Below, in pieces: positions 18,436 through 28,348 of a stretch of 64,000 bases of DNA. The notes under the pieces were generated by a model. It did no database searches and had not been told where the DNA came from. It saw only the letters and a list, made by a program, of their open reading frames with translations. The position numbers and the translations under genes were made by a program. The stretch is from Saccharomyces uvarum (taxonomy: Eukaryota > Ascomycota > Saccharomycetes > Saccharomycetales > Saccharomycetaceae). The stretch spans positions 372,001 to 436,000 of the forward strand of contig OX365931.1 in the NCBI GenBank assembly GCA_947243795.1, in the 5' to 3' direction. The number at the start of each line of letters is the position of its first letter. The first letter of the stretch is position 1.

Positions 18436-18585
18436 TCTCAAATTCGGTGAGTATAAAGCTGCCAATCTTGCACTTCAGTAACTTGCAACGCTGTAAAAGT
18501 CATTTATTCTTCTATAGTAAACGATCTTTTGTCGCTATAGATGAGAAGGGCTCGAATTGTTAATGTTTAGCTACCCGGCGCTTTT

Positions 18586-18605
18586 AAAATTTTTCAAGCG
18601 ATGAG
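18586..18605. promoter_or_regulatory. RRPE and PAC elements of DBP10
   Basis: AAAATTTTTCA (18586-18596, reverse complement of the RRPE consensus TGAAAAATTTT) is followed two bases later by GCGATGAG (18598-18605, a PAC element). The pair in close spacing is the hallmark of ribosome-biogenesis promoters, bound by Stb3 (RRPE) and Dot6/Tod6 (PAC). It lies about 150 bases before the DBP10 ATG. Confidence 0.85.
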
Positions 18606-18750
18606 ATGAAATTTCTACAAAATGAAAGTGCAAATGGCGTTTAAGAGAGGACCACTGGTTGTATTGCAAATACTATCTGCTTGAAGTATAAGTTGGTTTT
18701 TTCTTGAGTTACTGTCATTCACACTACTATAGAACTCCTGAAACTTGAAA

Positions 18751-21700
18751 ATGGCAGGCGTACAGAAAAGAAAAAGAGATCTTGGAGACCAAGATGGTAG
18801 CGGAAGTGAAGAAGAAGACGCCGCCTTCGACATTGCCAATGATATCGCTTTAAATGCTAGTGAAAGTGATTCTGATGACTCCGGTAGTGAGGAAGAAGCT
18901 GATTATGGCCTCAGTGGTGTCCAGGATGTCATCGAGTACAGCTCAGACGAAGAGGAGAAGGGAAATAATAAGAAGAAGACCGATGCCAAGAAGACCGATG
19001 CCAAGAATACCAAGAAAAACAAGGAAGACAATAAAACCAAGACTGCAACCAAGACCAAGAACGGTAAGAAAGAAGCAGCAGCATTTCCAACATTGGAACT
19101 TTCAGACGATGAAAACAGTGTACCTGGTAAAAATCAAGCTGATGATGATGAGGACGATGTCAATGAATATTTTTCTACCACGAATTTGGAAAAGACAAAG
19201 CACAAAAAGGGTAGTTTCCCCAGTTTTGGTTTATCAAAGATGGTATTGAACAACATCAAGAGAAAGGGGTTCCGCCAACCTACACCCATTCAAAGAAAGA
19301 CTATTCCATTGATTTTACAAAGTAGAGATATTGTTGGTATGGCACGTACCGGTTCTGGTAAAACAGCAGCATTTATCTTACCCATGGTGGAAAAATTGAA
19401 GAGTCATTCTGGTAAAATCGGTGCTCGTGCAGTGATCCTGTCGCCTTCCAGAGAGTTGGCCATGCAAACTTTCAATGTCTTCAAAGATTTTGCTAGGGGT
19501 ACAGCGTTAAGAAGTGTTCTTTTGACCGGTGGTGACTCCTTGGAAGAGCAATTCAGCATGATGATGTCCAATCCTGATGTAATTATCGCTACTCCTGGTA
19601 GATTTCTACATTTGAAGGTTGAAATGAACCTTGATTTGAAGAGTGTGGAATATGTCGTTTTCGATGAGGCTGATAGACTTTTTGAAATGGGGTTCCAAGT
19701 ACAATTAAATGAACTACTGGCATCCTTGCCTACAGCAAGACAAACTTTGTTGTTTTCTGCAACTTTGCCCAACTCTTTGGTTGATTTTGTTAAGGCCGGC
19801 TTAGTTAACCCAGTTTTAGTTCGTTTAGATACTGAAACAAAAGTTTCTGAAAATTTAGAAATGCTATTCGTCTCCACAAAAAATGACGATAGAGAAGCTA
19901 ATCTTCTATACATTTTGCAAGAGGTTATAAAGATTCCATTGGCAACTAGTGAACAATTGCAAAAACTTCAAAAGAGTAACAATGAAGCAGACAGTGAATC
20001 GGATGATGAAAATGACCGTCAAAAAAAGAGGAAGAATTTCAAGAAGGAAAAGTTCCGTAAACAAAGAATGCCTGGTGGTAACGAATTGCCTTCTGAAAAG
20101 GCAACTATTTTGTTCGTTCCAACCCGACATCATGTGGAATATATCTCTCAATTGTTAAGGGATTGTGGATTTTTGATCTCGTATATTTACGGTACTTTGG
20201 ATCAACATGCTCGTAAACGTCAATTATATAACTTTAGAGCAGGTCTGACTTCCATCTTGGTTGTTACAGATGTTGCTGCAAGAGGTGTTGATATCCCAAT
20301 GTTGGCCAATGTTATTAACTACACGCTACCTGGTTCATCGAAAATTTTTGTTCATCGTGTCGGTAGAACAGCAAGAGCTGGTAACAAAGGTTGGGCATAT
20401 TCTATTGTGGCCGAAAATGAACTACCTTATTTACTAGATTTGGAATTATTTTTGGGTAAAAAGATTCTTTTGGCACCTATGTACGATTCCCTCGCAGGCT
20501 TGATGAAGAAAAGATGGGTAGATGAAGGTAAACCGGAATATACATTCCAACCACCAAGTCTCTCGTATACAAAGAGACTTGTCTTGGGTTCATGTCCGAG
20601 ATTGGACGTGGAAGGATTAGGAGACCTTTATAAAAATTTGATGACCTCTAATTTTGACTTGCAGTTGGCCAAGAAAACTGCCCTGAAGGCAGAACAATTA
20701 TACTATAGGACACGTACTGCGGCATCGCCTGAATCTTTGAAGAGAAGTAAGGAGATTATTGCATCCGGTTGGGATGCTCAAAATGCATATTTTGGTAAGA
20801 ACGAAGAAAAAGAAAAGTTGGATTTCTTGGCTAAGTTGCAAAACAGAAGAAACAAAGAAACCGTGTTTGAATTCACAAGAAACCCAGATGACGAGATGTC
20901 TGTATTGATGCAAAGAAGAAGAAGACAACTGGCCCCAATTCAACGAAAGTCCCGTGAAAGGAGGGAACTATTAGAAAAGGAAAGAATGGCTGGTCTTTCA
21001 CATTCCATTGAAGATGAAATTCTGAAAGGTAATGATGGTGAGACTGGTTATACGATATCCGAAGACGCTTTGAAAGAATTCGAAGACGCAGACCAATTAT
21101 TGGAAGCACAAGAAAACGATAGGAAGAAGAAAAATAAGCCAAAGACGTTCAAAGATCCATCTTTCTTCTTGAGTCATTATGCACCAGCTGGTGAAATACA
21201 GGACAAACAGTTGCAGATAACCGGTGGGTTTGCAAATGATGCTGCACATGCTGCTTACGACCTTAACAGCGACGATAAGGTGCAAGTTCATAAACAAACA
21301 GCTACTGTGAAATGGGATAAAAAGAGAAAGAAGTATGTTAATACTCAAGGTCTTGATAACAAGAAATATATCATTGGTGAAAGTGGTCAAAAGATCGCGG
21401 CAAGTTTCAGATCTGGTAGATTCGATGATTGGTCAAAGGCAAGAAACTTGAAACCATTGAAGGTCGGTTCCAGGGAATCAAGCATCCCGTCCAATTTGCT
21501 TGCAGACCCTTCACAGGGCCCAGGTGCCCGCGGTGGGGCTGTTCGTGGGAAGTTCAAGCATAAACAAATGAAGGCACCTAAAATGCCCGATAAACATAGA
21601 GATAACTACTACACCCAAAAGAAGAAGGTAGAAAAAGCTCTTCAAAGTGGTGTTAATGTAAGGGGCTATAACAATGCACCAGGTTTAAGAAGTGAATTGA

Positions 21701-21789
21701 AATCCACTGATCAAATTAGAAAAGATAGAGCTGCCGCAGATAAAAAACGTGCAAAGAATGCTCGTCCTACTAAAAAGCGTAAATTTTAG
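18751..21789 (+). CDS. DBP10: Dbp10, DEAD-box helicase of 60S ribosome assembly
   Basis: 1012 residues from the ATG at 18751 (995 in S. cerevisiae). Dbp10 is an essential nucleolar ATP-dependent RNA helicase that remodels pre-60S particles. The N-terminal 130 residues are acidic and Lys-rich, with repeated KKTDAK-type motifs, and account for most of the extra length. Helicase motifs in order: Q motif RQPTPIQRKTIP, motif I ARTGSGKT (about 198), motif II DEAD (about 304), motif III SAT (about 335), motif VI HRVGRTARAG (about 533). An acidic/basic insert lies between the two RecA lobes (about 400-445). The C-terminal 400 residues carry the DBP10CT region and a basic tail ending KKRKF. A TTG two codons upstream is in frame but is not the start. 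Confidence 0.97.
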   Translation: MAGVQKRKRDLGDQDGSGSEEEDAAFDIANDIALNASESDSDDSGSEEEADYGLSGVQDVIEYSSDEEEKGNNKKKTDAKKTDAKNTKKNKEDNKTKTATKTKNGKKEAAAFPTLELSDDENSVPGKNQADDDEDDVNEYFSTTNLEKTKHKKGSFPSFGLSKMVLNNIKRKGFRQPTPIQRKTIPLILQSRDIVGMARTGSGKTAAFILPMVEKLKSHSGKIGARAVILSPSRELAMQTFNVFKDFARGTALRSVLLTGGDSLEEQFSMMMSNPDVIIATPGRFLHLKVEMNLDLKSVEYVVFDEADRLFEMGFQVQLNELLASLPTARQTLLFSATLPNSLVDFVKAGLVNPVLVRLDTETKVSENLEMLFVSTKNDDREANLLYILQEVIKIPLATSEQLQKLQKSNNEADSESDDENDRQKKRKNFKKEKFRKQRMPGGNELPSEKATILFVPTRHHVEYISQLLRDCGFLISYIYGTLDQHARKRQLYNFRAGLTSILVVTDVAARGVDIPMLANVINYTLPGSSKIFVHRVGRTARAGNKGWAYSIVAENELPYLLDLELFLGKKILLAPMYDSLAGLMKKRWVDEGKPEYTFQPPSLSYTKRLVLGSCPRLDVEGLGDLYKNLMTSNFDLQLAKKTALKAEQLYYRTRTAASPESLKRSKEIIASGWDAQNAYFGKNEEKEKLDFLAKLQNRRNKETVFEFTRNPDDEMSVLMQRRRRQLAPIQRKSRERRELLEKERMAGLSHSIEDEILKGNDGETGYTISEDALKEFEDADQLLEAQENDRKKKNKPKTFKDPSFFLSHYAPAGEIQDKQLQITGGFANDAAHAAYDLNSDDKVQVHKQTATVKWDKKRKKYVNTQGLDNKKYIIGESGQKIAASFRSGRFDDWSKARNLKPLKVGSRESSIPSNLLADPSQGPGARGGAVRGKFKHKQMKAPKMPDKHRDNYYTQKKKVEKALQSGVNVRGYNNAPGLRSELKSTDQIRKDRAAADKKRAKNARPTKKRKF

Positions 21790-22117
21790 TAATCAATTTA
21801 GATTTACAGATATATAGTTTACGTATGTACCATAGTAAAAAAAAAGAGGATGATGTATCTGTCGTTTTTGCCCTTCTGGCTTTTGCTGTTTTATCAAACT
21901 ACTCAATGCTGTCCATATATTTTTTTCTATAGCGGGCTTTGAGAAATCCGCCTTTTCGATGAGACAGCAAAGAAGTATTAGGCATTGCTGAATGAACAGT
22001 AAAAAAATACATGTACACTGCTAGTAGAATAGACCATAGAGCAGTGTCGACTAAGCTTACGGCCTGTGTATTCATCTGAAGATTGTTTGAATAAGACCAG
22101 GAAGGCCACGGACTCAA
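21790..22117. other. DBP10-PRP9 spacer
   Basis: 328 bases holding the DBP10 terminator region (AT-rich, A-tract at 21836-21846) and the PRP9 promoter. No other feature seen. Confidence 0.5.
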
Positions 22118-23713
22118 ATGGATTTTTTAGAGACGAAAAGATCTTTGTTGGAAGACTTGGAAATTATTGAGAATGCCATAACAGAAAGAATTCAGCGGAA
22201 CCCGGAGTTGTATTACCAATATATACTGGAAGCAGGCAAGCTGTTTCCCGATGTTAAACAACCCAGGCCTTCATTAGTTTCTGAGAACAAAATTTACAAA
22301 CTGAAAAAGAATAAGAGAAATAGAAAACAAATAATTTTACAACAACATGAGATAGATCTTTTTCTTCAAGACTATAGAGAGAAACAGAAATTAATCAATG
22401 AAATAAATCTTTCGCAAGACGTTCAGGAGGACGACAAAGATTTGCGTAGTTTTGAACAAAAGTTACAAGAGCTTGAAGAAGAACTGATAAACGAGCAAGA
22501 AAATTTCCAACTGGATATAAATCTAAAGAGGGGAAGATATGCATTATTCTCTTCTTCTACTGGACCATCGAAACGCACCAATATTATTTCTGAAAGAGCC
22601 AGAGATATAGATTTGAATAGATTATTTACCAGAGACGAGCAATATGGTGAATATATGGAGCTAGAGCAATTCCATTCTTTATGGTTGAACGTGATTAAAC
22701 GAGGTGATTGTTCTTTGCTCCAATTTCTCGACACCGTGGAATTATTTGTAAATGATGAAAAATATTTGCTAGCACCACCGATGGATCGCAAAAACGACAG
22801 ATATATGTCCTTCTTGATGAAGTTAAGCGAATACGTGGAAAACTTTTTTTATAAAAGTTATGTGTTGTTCGAGAAAGAAGTAGTAGAGGGTTTAATTAAG
22901 TCCGACTTTGAGAATTCATACTGCAGAGGATTCCTGAAATCTGAATCAAAGGGGATTTATTGTCCTCTTTGCTATAAGTGGTTCAAGACACAGGCTGTTT
23001 TCGAAAACCATATACCAGGGAAAAATCATAAGAAGAATGAAGCCAAAAGGAAAAGGCCCGTATACTCTGAATACAAACTGCATCGATACTTGAGACTTCT
23101 CAAGGATGAACTGTTCCATACGAAAAGTTTCGTGGAAAGAAAGCTGGCATTCACAGCGAATGAAAGAATGGTGGAGATGGATAGCCTAACGCAGAAATAT
23201 GAAGCACCCGCATACGATGTAACTGAAAGGGAGGATGATGGGCAAGGTGGTAGCGAGCAAAAAGACGATAAGCTTCAAGAAAAGCACCTCTTCGGTAAAT
23301 CATTTGATATGCCACTGGGCCCCGACGGATTGCCTATGCCATACTGGTTGTATAAATTGCATGGACTTGACAGAGAGTACCCTTGTGAAATCTGCGCAAA
23401 CAGAATCTATAACGGGCGGCGGACTTTTGAAAGGCATTTCAATGAAGAGACACATCTTTACCACTTGCGATGCCTGGGTATCGAACCCTCTTCAGTTTTT
23501 AAAGGTATAACAAAGATTGCAGAAGCACAAAGGCTATGGAAAAATACGCAAAGGCAGCCACAATTCGTAGGCTCGACAGCAGCCGTACCGGCAGAGAAAA
23601 AGCTTTCGCAGACGAAACTTCCCGTTGGAATGGAACTGGAAGAAGAGGACGAACAGGGGAATGTAATGAGCAAGAAGGTCTACGATGAGCTCAAGAAGCA
23701 AGACCTGGCGTGA
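22118..23713 (+). CDS. PRP9: Prp9, SF3a60 spliceosome subunit
   Basis: 531 residues (530 in S. cerevisiae). Prp9 joins Prp11 and Prp21 in SF3a, which is needed for U2 snRNP to engage the pre-mRNA branch site. Helical and coiled-coil-like charged stretches fill residues 1-150. A C2H2-type finger with CPLCYKWFKTQAVFENH is near 285, and the C-terminal finger starting CEICANRIYNGRRTFERHF is near 422, with ETHLYHLRCLGI completing it. The C-terminus is acidic then basic. The ATG at 22118 gives MDFLETKRSLLEDLE, the expected start. Its partner PRP11 begins at the left edge of the window. Confidence 0.97.
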   Translation: MDFLETKRSLLEDLEIIENAITERIQRNPELYYQYILEAGKLFPDVKQPRPSLVSENKIYKLKKNKRNRKQIILQQHEIDLFLQDYREKQKLINEINLSQDVQEDDKDLRSFEQKLQELEEELINEQENFQLDINLKRGRYALFSSSTGPSKRTNIISERARDIDLNRLFTRDEQYGEYMELEQFHSLWLNVIKRGDCSLLQFLDTVELFVNDEKYLLAPPMDRKNDRYMSFLMKLSEYVENFFYKSYVLFEKEVVEGLIKSDFENSYCRGFLKSESKGIYCPLCYKWFKTQAVFENHIPGKNHKKNEAKRKRPVYSEYKLHRYLRLLKDELFHTKSFVERKLAFTANERMVEMDSLTQKYEAPAYDVTEREDDGQGGSEQKDDKLQEKHLFGKSFDMPLGPDGLPMPYWLYKLHGLDREYPCEICANRIYNGRRTFERHFNEETHLYHLRCLGIEPSSVFKGITKIAEAQRLWKNTQRQPQFVGSTAAVPAEKKLSQTKLPVGMELEEEDEQGNVMSKKVYDELKKQDLA

Positions 23714-23955
23714 ACTACACTTACGCTATATATGTGTATACATATATACTCATTTTAAGTAATAGCAAATGTATAGCGTCTATTTGATAGAATAGGTATT
23801 AACATGTTGGTTTTCGTTACCCGATGCGTGAGCTTTTTGAAAAGCGAAAAACAATTTGAGGACCCATATAATGGATGAAAACTGATATGAAGACAGGTTG
23901 AAGCTGTCAGAAAGGCAAAGAACCGCAATAAACTTAACAAAAGTATACGCTAATA

Positions 23956-25254
23956 ATGGATCCACATAACCCAATTGGTACGTTGTTAATAAGAATCTCA
24001 TTTTCGGAGGCAATTGAGCATGCTATCTCCTATAGCTTGGTTTCTTTTTGCATTTAGTTCATTTACCCCTATATCATTAATACTAACTGTCTTTATATAG
24101 TCCTTGATCAGGGTACTGGTTTCGTCAAGATTGGACGTGCTGGTGAGAATTTCCCAGATTACACGTTTCCTTCTATTGTTGGTAGGCCCATCTTAAGAGC
24201 GGAAGAGCGTGCAAGCGTTACTACGCCATTAAAGGATATTATGATTGGTGATGAGGCAAGTGATGTTCGTTCCTATCTACAGATTTCTTATCCTATGGAA
24301 AATGGTATCATTAAGAACTGGACAGATATGGAACTTCTTTGGGATTATGCCTTTTTCGAACAAATGAAATTACAATCCACTTCTAACGGTAAGATTTTAT
24401 TAACGGAACCACCAATGAACCCATTGAAGAATAGGGAAAAAATGTGCGAAGTGATGTTTGAAAAATACGATTTCGGTGGAGTTTATGTTGCTATCCAGGC
24501 TGTTCTGGCATTATACGCACAGGGGTTGTCATCAGGGGTTGTCGTTGATTCCGGTGACGGTGTCACCCATATAGTTCCCGTTTATGAATCCGTTGTTTTG
24601 AATCATTTGACAAGAAGGTTGGATGTTGCAGGTAGAGATGTCACTAGACATTTAATTGATCTGCTTTCTCGTCGTGGTTACGCATTCAACAGAACCGCTG
24701 ATTTCGAGACTGTTCGTCAAATAAAGGAAAAACTATGTTATGTCTCATATGACTTAGACTTGGATACAAAATTAGCCAGGGAAACTACCACTCTTGTGGA
24801 ATCGTACGAGCTACCAGATGGTAGGACAATTAAAGTGGGACAAGAAAGATTTGAAGCTCCGGAATGTTTATTCCAACCTGGTTTGGTCGACGTCGAACAA
24901 CCAGGTGTAGGGGAACTATTATTCAACACCGTGCAATCAGCTGATGTTGACATTAGAAGCTCTTTGTATAAGGCTATTGTCCTTTCGGGTGGTTCAAGCA
25001 TGTATCCAGGTCTTCCCTCAAGATTGGAAAAAGAATTGAAACAACTATGGTTTAGTAGAGTCTTACACAATGATCCTTCAAGACTTGATAAGTTTAAAGT
25101 TAGAATCGAAGATCCACCAAGGAGAAAGCATATGGTTTTTATAGGTGGTGCGGTCTTGGCCAGTATCATGGCTGATAAGGATCATATGTGGTTGTCCAAG
25201 CAAGAGTGGCAAGAGAGTGGGCCAGCCGCAATGAGTAAATTTGGTCCGAGATAG
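23956..25254 (+). CDS. ARP2: Arp2, actin-related ATPase of the Arp2/3 complex (spliced)
   Basis: Two exons, 23956-23977 and 24101-25254, joined to give 391 residues, the exact S. cerevisiae length. Exon 1 encodes MDPHNPI plus one base of the Val codon. Exon 2 resumes at [20 protein letters not shown]. Arp2 is one of the two actin-like subunits that nucleate branched filaments in cortical actin patches for endocytosis, and it also aids mitochondrial movement. Actin-fold nucleotide motifs are visible: [14 protein letters not shown] near residue 8, [14 protein letters not shown] near 157 and [20 protein letters not shown] near 300. Nearly every residue matches S. cerevisiae, as expected for this conserved family. 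Confidence 0.97.
23978..24100 (+). other. ARP2 intron (123 bp)
   Basis: The 5' splice site is GTACGT instead of the usual GTATGT. The branch point TACTAAC is at 24081-24087 and the 3' site is TATAG at 24096-24100, 13 bases later. Removing it restores the Arp2 reading frame exactly. Length and position agree with the S. cerevisiae ARP2 intron as I remember it. Confidence 0.95.
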
Positions 25255-25628
25255 ATTTGAACTTTATTGATCGAAAAACAAAAATTAATAAAAAATATAA
25301 TTCTACAACGAAAATGGAAATGAAAAATATGAACTTATGTACATTTTATAAGTTAATAAGAAACAATTTTGAAAAAAACATATCAAAATCGAATTTTTGC
25401 GTTAAGTGCTCTTTAGGTGACTAAGGTAAGTGTCATCAATCACTGTAATTTTAAAAATCGTATAAGTGATAAAAAAATCAGTAATTAAAAGATTTATTTA
25501 AATGAATATATATGTAAGGGAAAGTTTGATCAAGATAAATAAACCGATGTATGCATGACGGGTTTTATAAGTGTAAGTATACTAATGGCCAATATGTTTT
25601 GGATTTACTTTCCTTTTTTTACGCCTCT
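25255..25628. other. Convergent ARP2/MPS1 3' region
   Basis: 374 bases, very AT-rich, between two convergent stops. Such regions hold polyadenylation signals for both genes; several TATATA/TATATG-like stretches are present (25505-25515). No gene seen. Confidence 0.5.
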
Positions 25629-27920
25629 CTATATTTTGTAATCCGCAAATTTCCTTAGAACAGTATCTACGACATCATTGAGATCATCGTGCGATATTTG
25701 AGGCTTTTCAGAACCATATCTAACAGCGTTCCTAATTAAGTCTTCCATAATCGATCCAGATATCATAAAAGGTTGGAGGAAAGTACTGCTCAACACTTTA
25801 TCCACGGTCCATCTTTTATCTGGATTTCTATATAAGCATGCCTTCATTAATTCAATGGCAGACTTTGGGATCCTCTCATTATTACTGGTATGGTCAGGAA
25901 ATGGAATTTTTACATCAGGATTCATAATAGCCAACAATCTGTTTTGGCCTTGGAAACTACCATACGGGGGCTTCCCGTAAATCATTTGATATACGATGCA
26001 ACCACATGACCACATATCCGAAGGTCTTCCAACTTTCCATTTATTTCCTTCCTGACGATTTTCATTGGTTTGTGTGTAATTCATGGCAACCAGTGCCTCT
26101 GGCGCCATATAATTTGGTGTACCGATCTGAGTCTCGCGGTAAATATTTACTGTATGTTCAGGGACTGCATTAGCTATACCAAAATCAATAATTTTCAAAA
26201 TGCCCTTTACTAAGACAAAATTTGCGGGTTTCAAATCAGAATGGACAATACCAGCATCATGCACTACTTTGATGCATTGTACCATTTCCTTTGCATAAAA
26301 CCTAACAAAATTGAAATCCAGAGACATGTTACTTCTTTGATTAAGGATCTGTGATAGGTCGTGATCACCGCATTCCATTATCAAGTATAATAAGCCATCC
26401 CCCATCTCGTAATCAAGTAGTTGGATCACACGTTTTTGATCTTTCAATTTTTCCAATAGTTCTATCTCTCCTTTGAATCCATCAACACTTGAATCATCAA
26501 ATGCATCGAAAGATACTCTCTTTAGTGCGTATACTTTATTGCCCGCTCCTTTTACCTTATAAACCCTGGAAGATCCACCTCTACCCAGTAATTCTATTTT
26601 TTCATATTGAGAGTCATTAACTGTAATTATATTTCTACTGTTTGATAAGGAGGCTGATTTAATAGGTTCCACAATTTCAACTTTTTTAGTGACAGGTGGT
26701 TTTGGAGCTGGCCTGTGATAAAATACTTCCTGGTTCTTCATGTTTTCATTGTCATGTATGATGGCATCGTCAAGTGATCTTTTTAGTCTCTTGTTATCCT
26801 GTTGAAGTCCGCTATCGGCATGACTCGTATTTATACTTATATTACGCAGTACTTCTCTCTTTTCGGAATCTGAATCTTTATTTCGTGACGTTTCCTTGTA
26901 AATTTTGTGGATCGGGCTCTTCAAATTACTATAATTATCAGAATCAATATTTTCTTTAAGAACTTTTCTTATTTCAATTGATGATTTGGAAGAAGATGAT
27001 CCAGTAGAGATTTTCCGTCTTGGTTGAGAATTACTATTAGACGTTATGGAATGGTCTTTGTTGGCCAATGAGTTACTTTTAGAAAGGGGAGTAGAGGATG
27101 ATCTGTTTTTAGAGAGCAGTTCTCGGGAGCTATGTTTTCGAAGTGCTGCTTGTCTATTCTCTTCTCTTTGTTTGTCAAAGTAAATTTGAGATATCATTGG
27201 AAGGTCACTAGTCGGTAGGTTGTGTTTTTTGATGTATTGAATCGGATTCAAGTCTCCAAAATTTATCGATTCGTAGTCCGAATTCTTCTTCGTTTCTCTG
27301 AATTCGGAAGGATCATCAAGTGGTGATTCTGTTGTGTCTCTTAGATTGGTGATTAGTTGGTTAGAAGAGTTAGGCACGTCATCATCGAAAATGTTTGTTA
27401 ATGTAGAGGCTCTCTTTGCAGGTCCTAGTTTCGTTGTCCTATTGGATATTAGAAATCTTTTACTTCTTCTTTCCGTATATTTTGAGGTAATATCTTCTTT
27501 CATATTTTGTCGTAAGCTTCTTATTCTTTCAAAACTCTTATCGAGACTGTTCCCAACATTTATTTCTATATCATTAGTGTTCATCGTTGTCATGCTTGTT
27601 TGATGGTTGTTTTTTAAATATCGTCCAAATAGAGTTGAATGTGAAGAGGTGCTAGTGTGGCCGGACGTTAAATTACCCATTGATGATGGAGGATGACTCC
27701 TCGAGGAACTTCTGTTCATTTCTTCAAAAACAGGATTCGCTATCTTGTCATTTTTATTTGACAGTTCCTGTGATACGGATGTTTTTTCAGTATGGGAGAG
27801 TAAGGCTGAACCGAAATTACTCAGCTTTGGAGGTGTAGTGAATTCTTCATCATCTGAAAGCTGTCGAACGTTCATTTTCGACTTTGAATCCATATAGTCA
27901 TGGAATGAATTTGTTGACAT
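25629..27920 (-). CDS. MPS1: Mps1, dual-specificity kinase of spindle checkpoint and spindle pole duplication
   Basis: 763 residues (764 in S. cerevisiae). Mps1 phosphorylates Spc105/KNL1 MELT repeats and other targets at unattached kinetochores and is required for spindle pole body duplication. The N-terminal 430 residues are Ser/Asn/Lys-rich and disordered, with regulatory phosphosites likely. The kinase domain covers about 440-720: the Gly loop LLGRGGSSRVYKV, VYALKRVSFDAF with the ATP-binding Lys, catalytic HSDLKPANFVLV near 560 (HSD in place of HRD, as in the Mps1/TTK family), DFGIANAV, and TPNYMAPEAL. The ATG at 27920 gives MSTNSFHDYMDSKSK. The tail ends LRKFADYKI. Confidence 0.97.
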   Translation of the reverse strand: MSTNSFHDYMDSKSKMNVRQLSDDEEFTTPPKLSNFGSALLSHTEKTSVSQELSNKNDKIANPVFEEMNRSSSRSHPPSSMGNLTSGHTSTSSHSTLFGRYLKNNHQTSMTTMNTNDIEINVGNSLDKSFERIRSLRQNMKEDITSKYTERRSKRFLISNRTTKLGPAKRASTLTNIFDDDVPNSSNQLITNLRDTTESPLDDPSEFRETKKNSDYESINFGDLNPIQYIKKHNLPTSDLPMISQIYFDKQREENRQAALRKHSSRELLSKNRSSSTPLSKSNSLANKDHSITSNSNSQPRRKISTGSSSSKSSIEIRKVLKENIDSDNYSNLKSPIHKIYKETSRNKDSDSEKREVLRNISINTSHADSGLQQDNKRLKRSLDDAIIHDNENMKNQEVFYHRPAPKPPVTKKVEIVEPIKSASLSNSRNIITVNDSQYEKIELLGRGGSSRVYKVKGAGNKVYALKRVSFDAFDDSSVDGFKGEIELLEKLKDQKRVIQLLDYEMGDGLLYLIMECGDHDLSQILNQRSNMSLDFNFVRFYAKEMVQCIKVVHDAGIVHSDLKPANFVLVKGILKIIDFGIANAVPEHTVNIYRETQIGTPNYMAPEALVAMNYTQTNENRQEGNKWKVGRPSDMWSCGCIVYQMIYGKPPYGSFQGQNRLLAIMNPDVKIPFPDHTSNNERIPKSAIELMKACLYRNPDKRWTVDKVLSSTFLQPFMISGSIMEDLIRNAVRYGSEKPQISHDDLNDVVDTVLRKFADYKI

Positions 27921-28348
27921 AATTATATTGAACTCATTCAGTTCTTGTAGAAATAAGTATTAATGGGCTATCTATTATCTTTCTTGATATATGATCGTAA
28001 GTGGCCCTTTCCAAATTTTGAAGAGCAGAAGTTGAGCACCCTTTTATAGCTTTATTATGCAACTAGTAAATCTATCAATCTCAAGTTCTCTTTCAGCGTT
28101 CTTACGCAAAGAGTCGACAATCACTCTTTGCAACCCTTGCTATCTAATTTTTTATTTTGTTTTGTTTATTATTTTGATCTTGTATTTATGTCATTTAGTA
28201 CGATGCGGTCGTGACACGAAACAATTATTTTGTGTCACCGTAGGCCGTGAAATAAAGTCTGTTTTGAATATATAGATGCGTATATGTGGGGTATGATATA
28301 TTAATAATGATGCGGCGCGCTGGCACAGCAATGCACCTTCAGGTTTGT
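27921..28348. other. MPS1 promoter and MRX9 3' flank
   Basis: 428 bases, AT-rich. I see no MCB box (ACGCGT) or other clear motif and no RNA gene. Confidence 0.5.

Noticed and set aside
18436-18465. TTG-initiated longer Slm3
   Set aside because: An ATG ten codons in matches the known start, and a stop lies just upstream.
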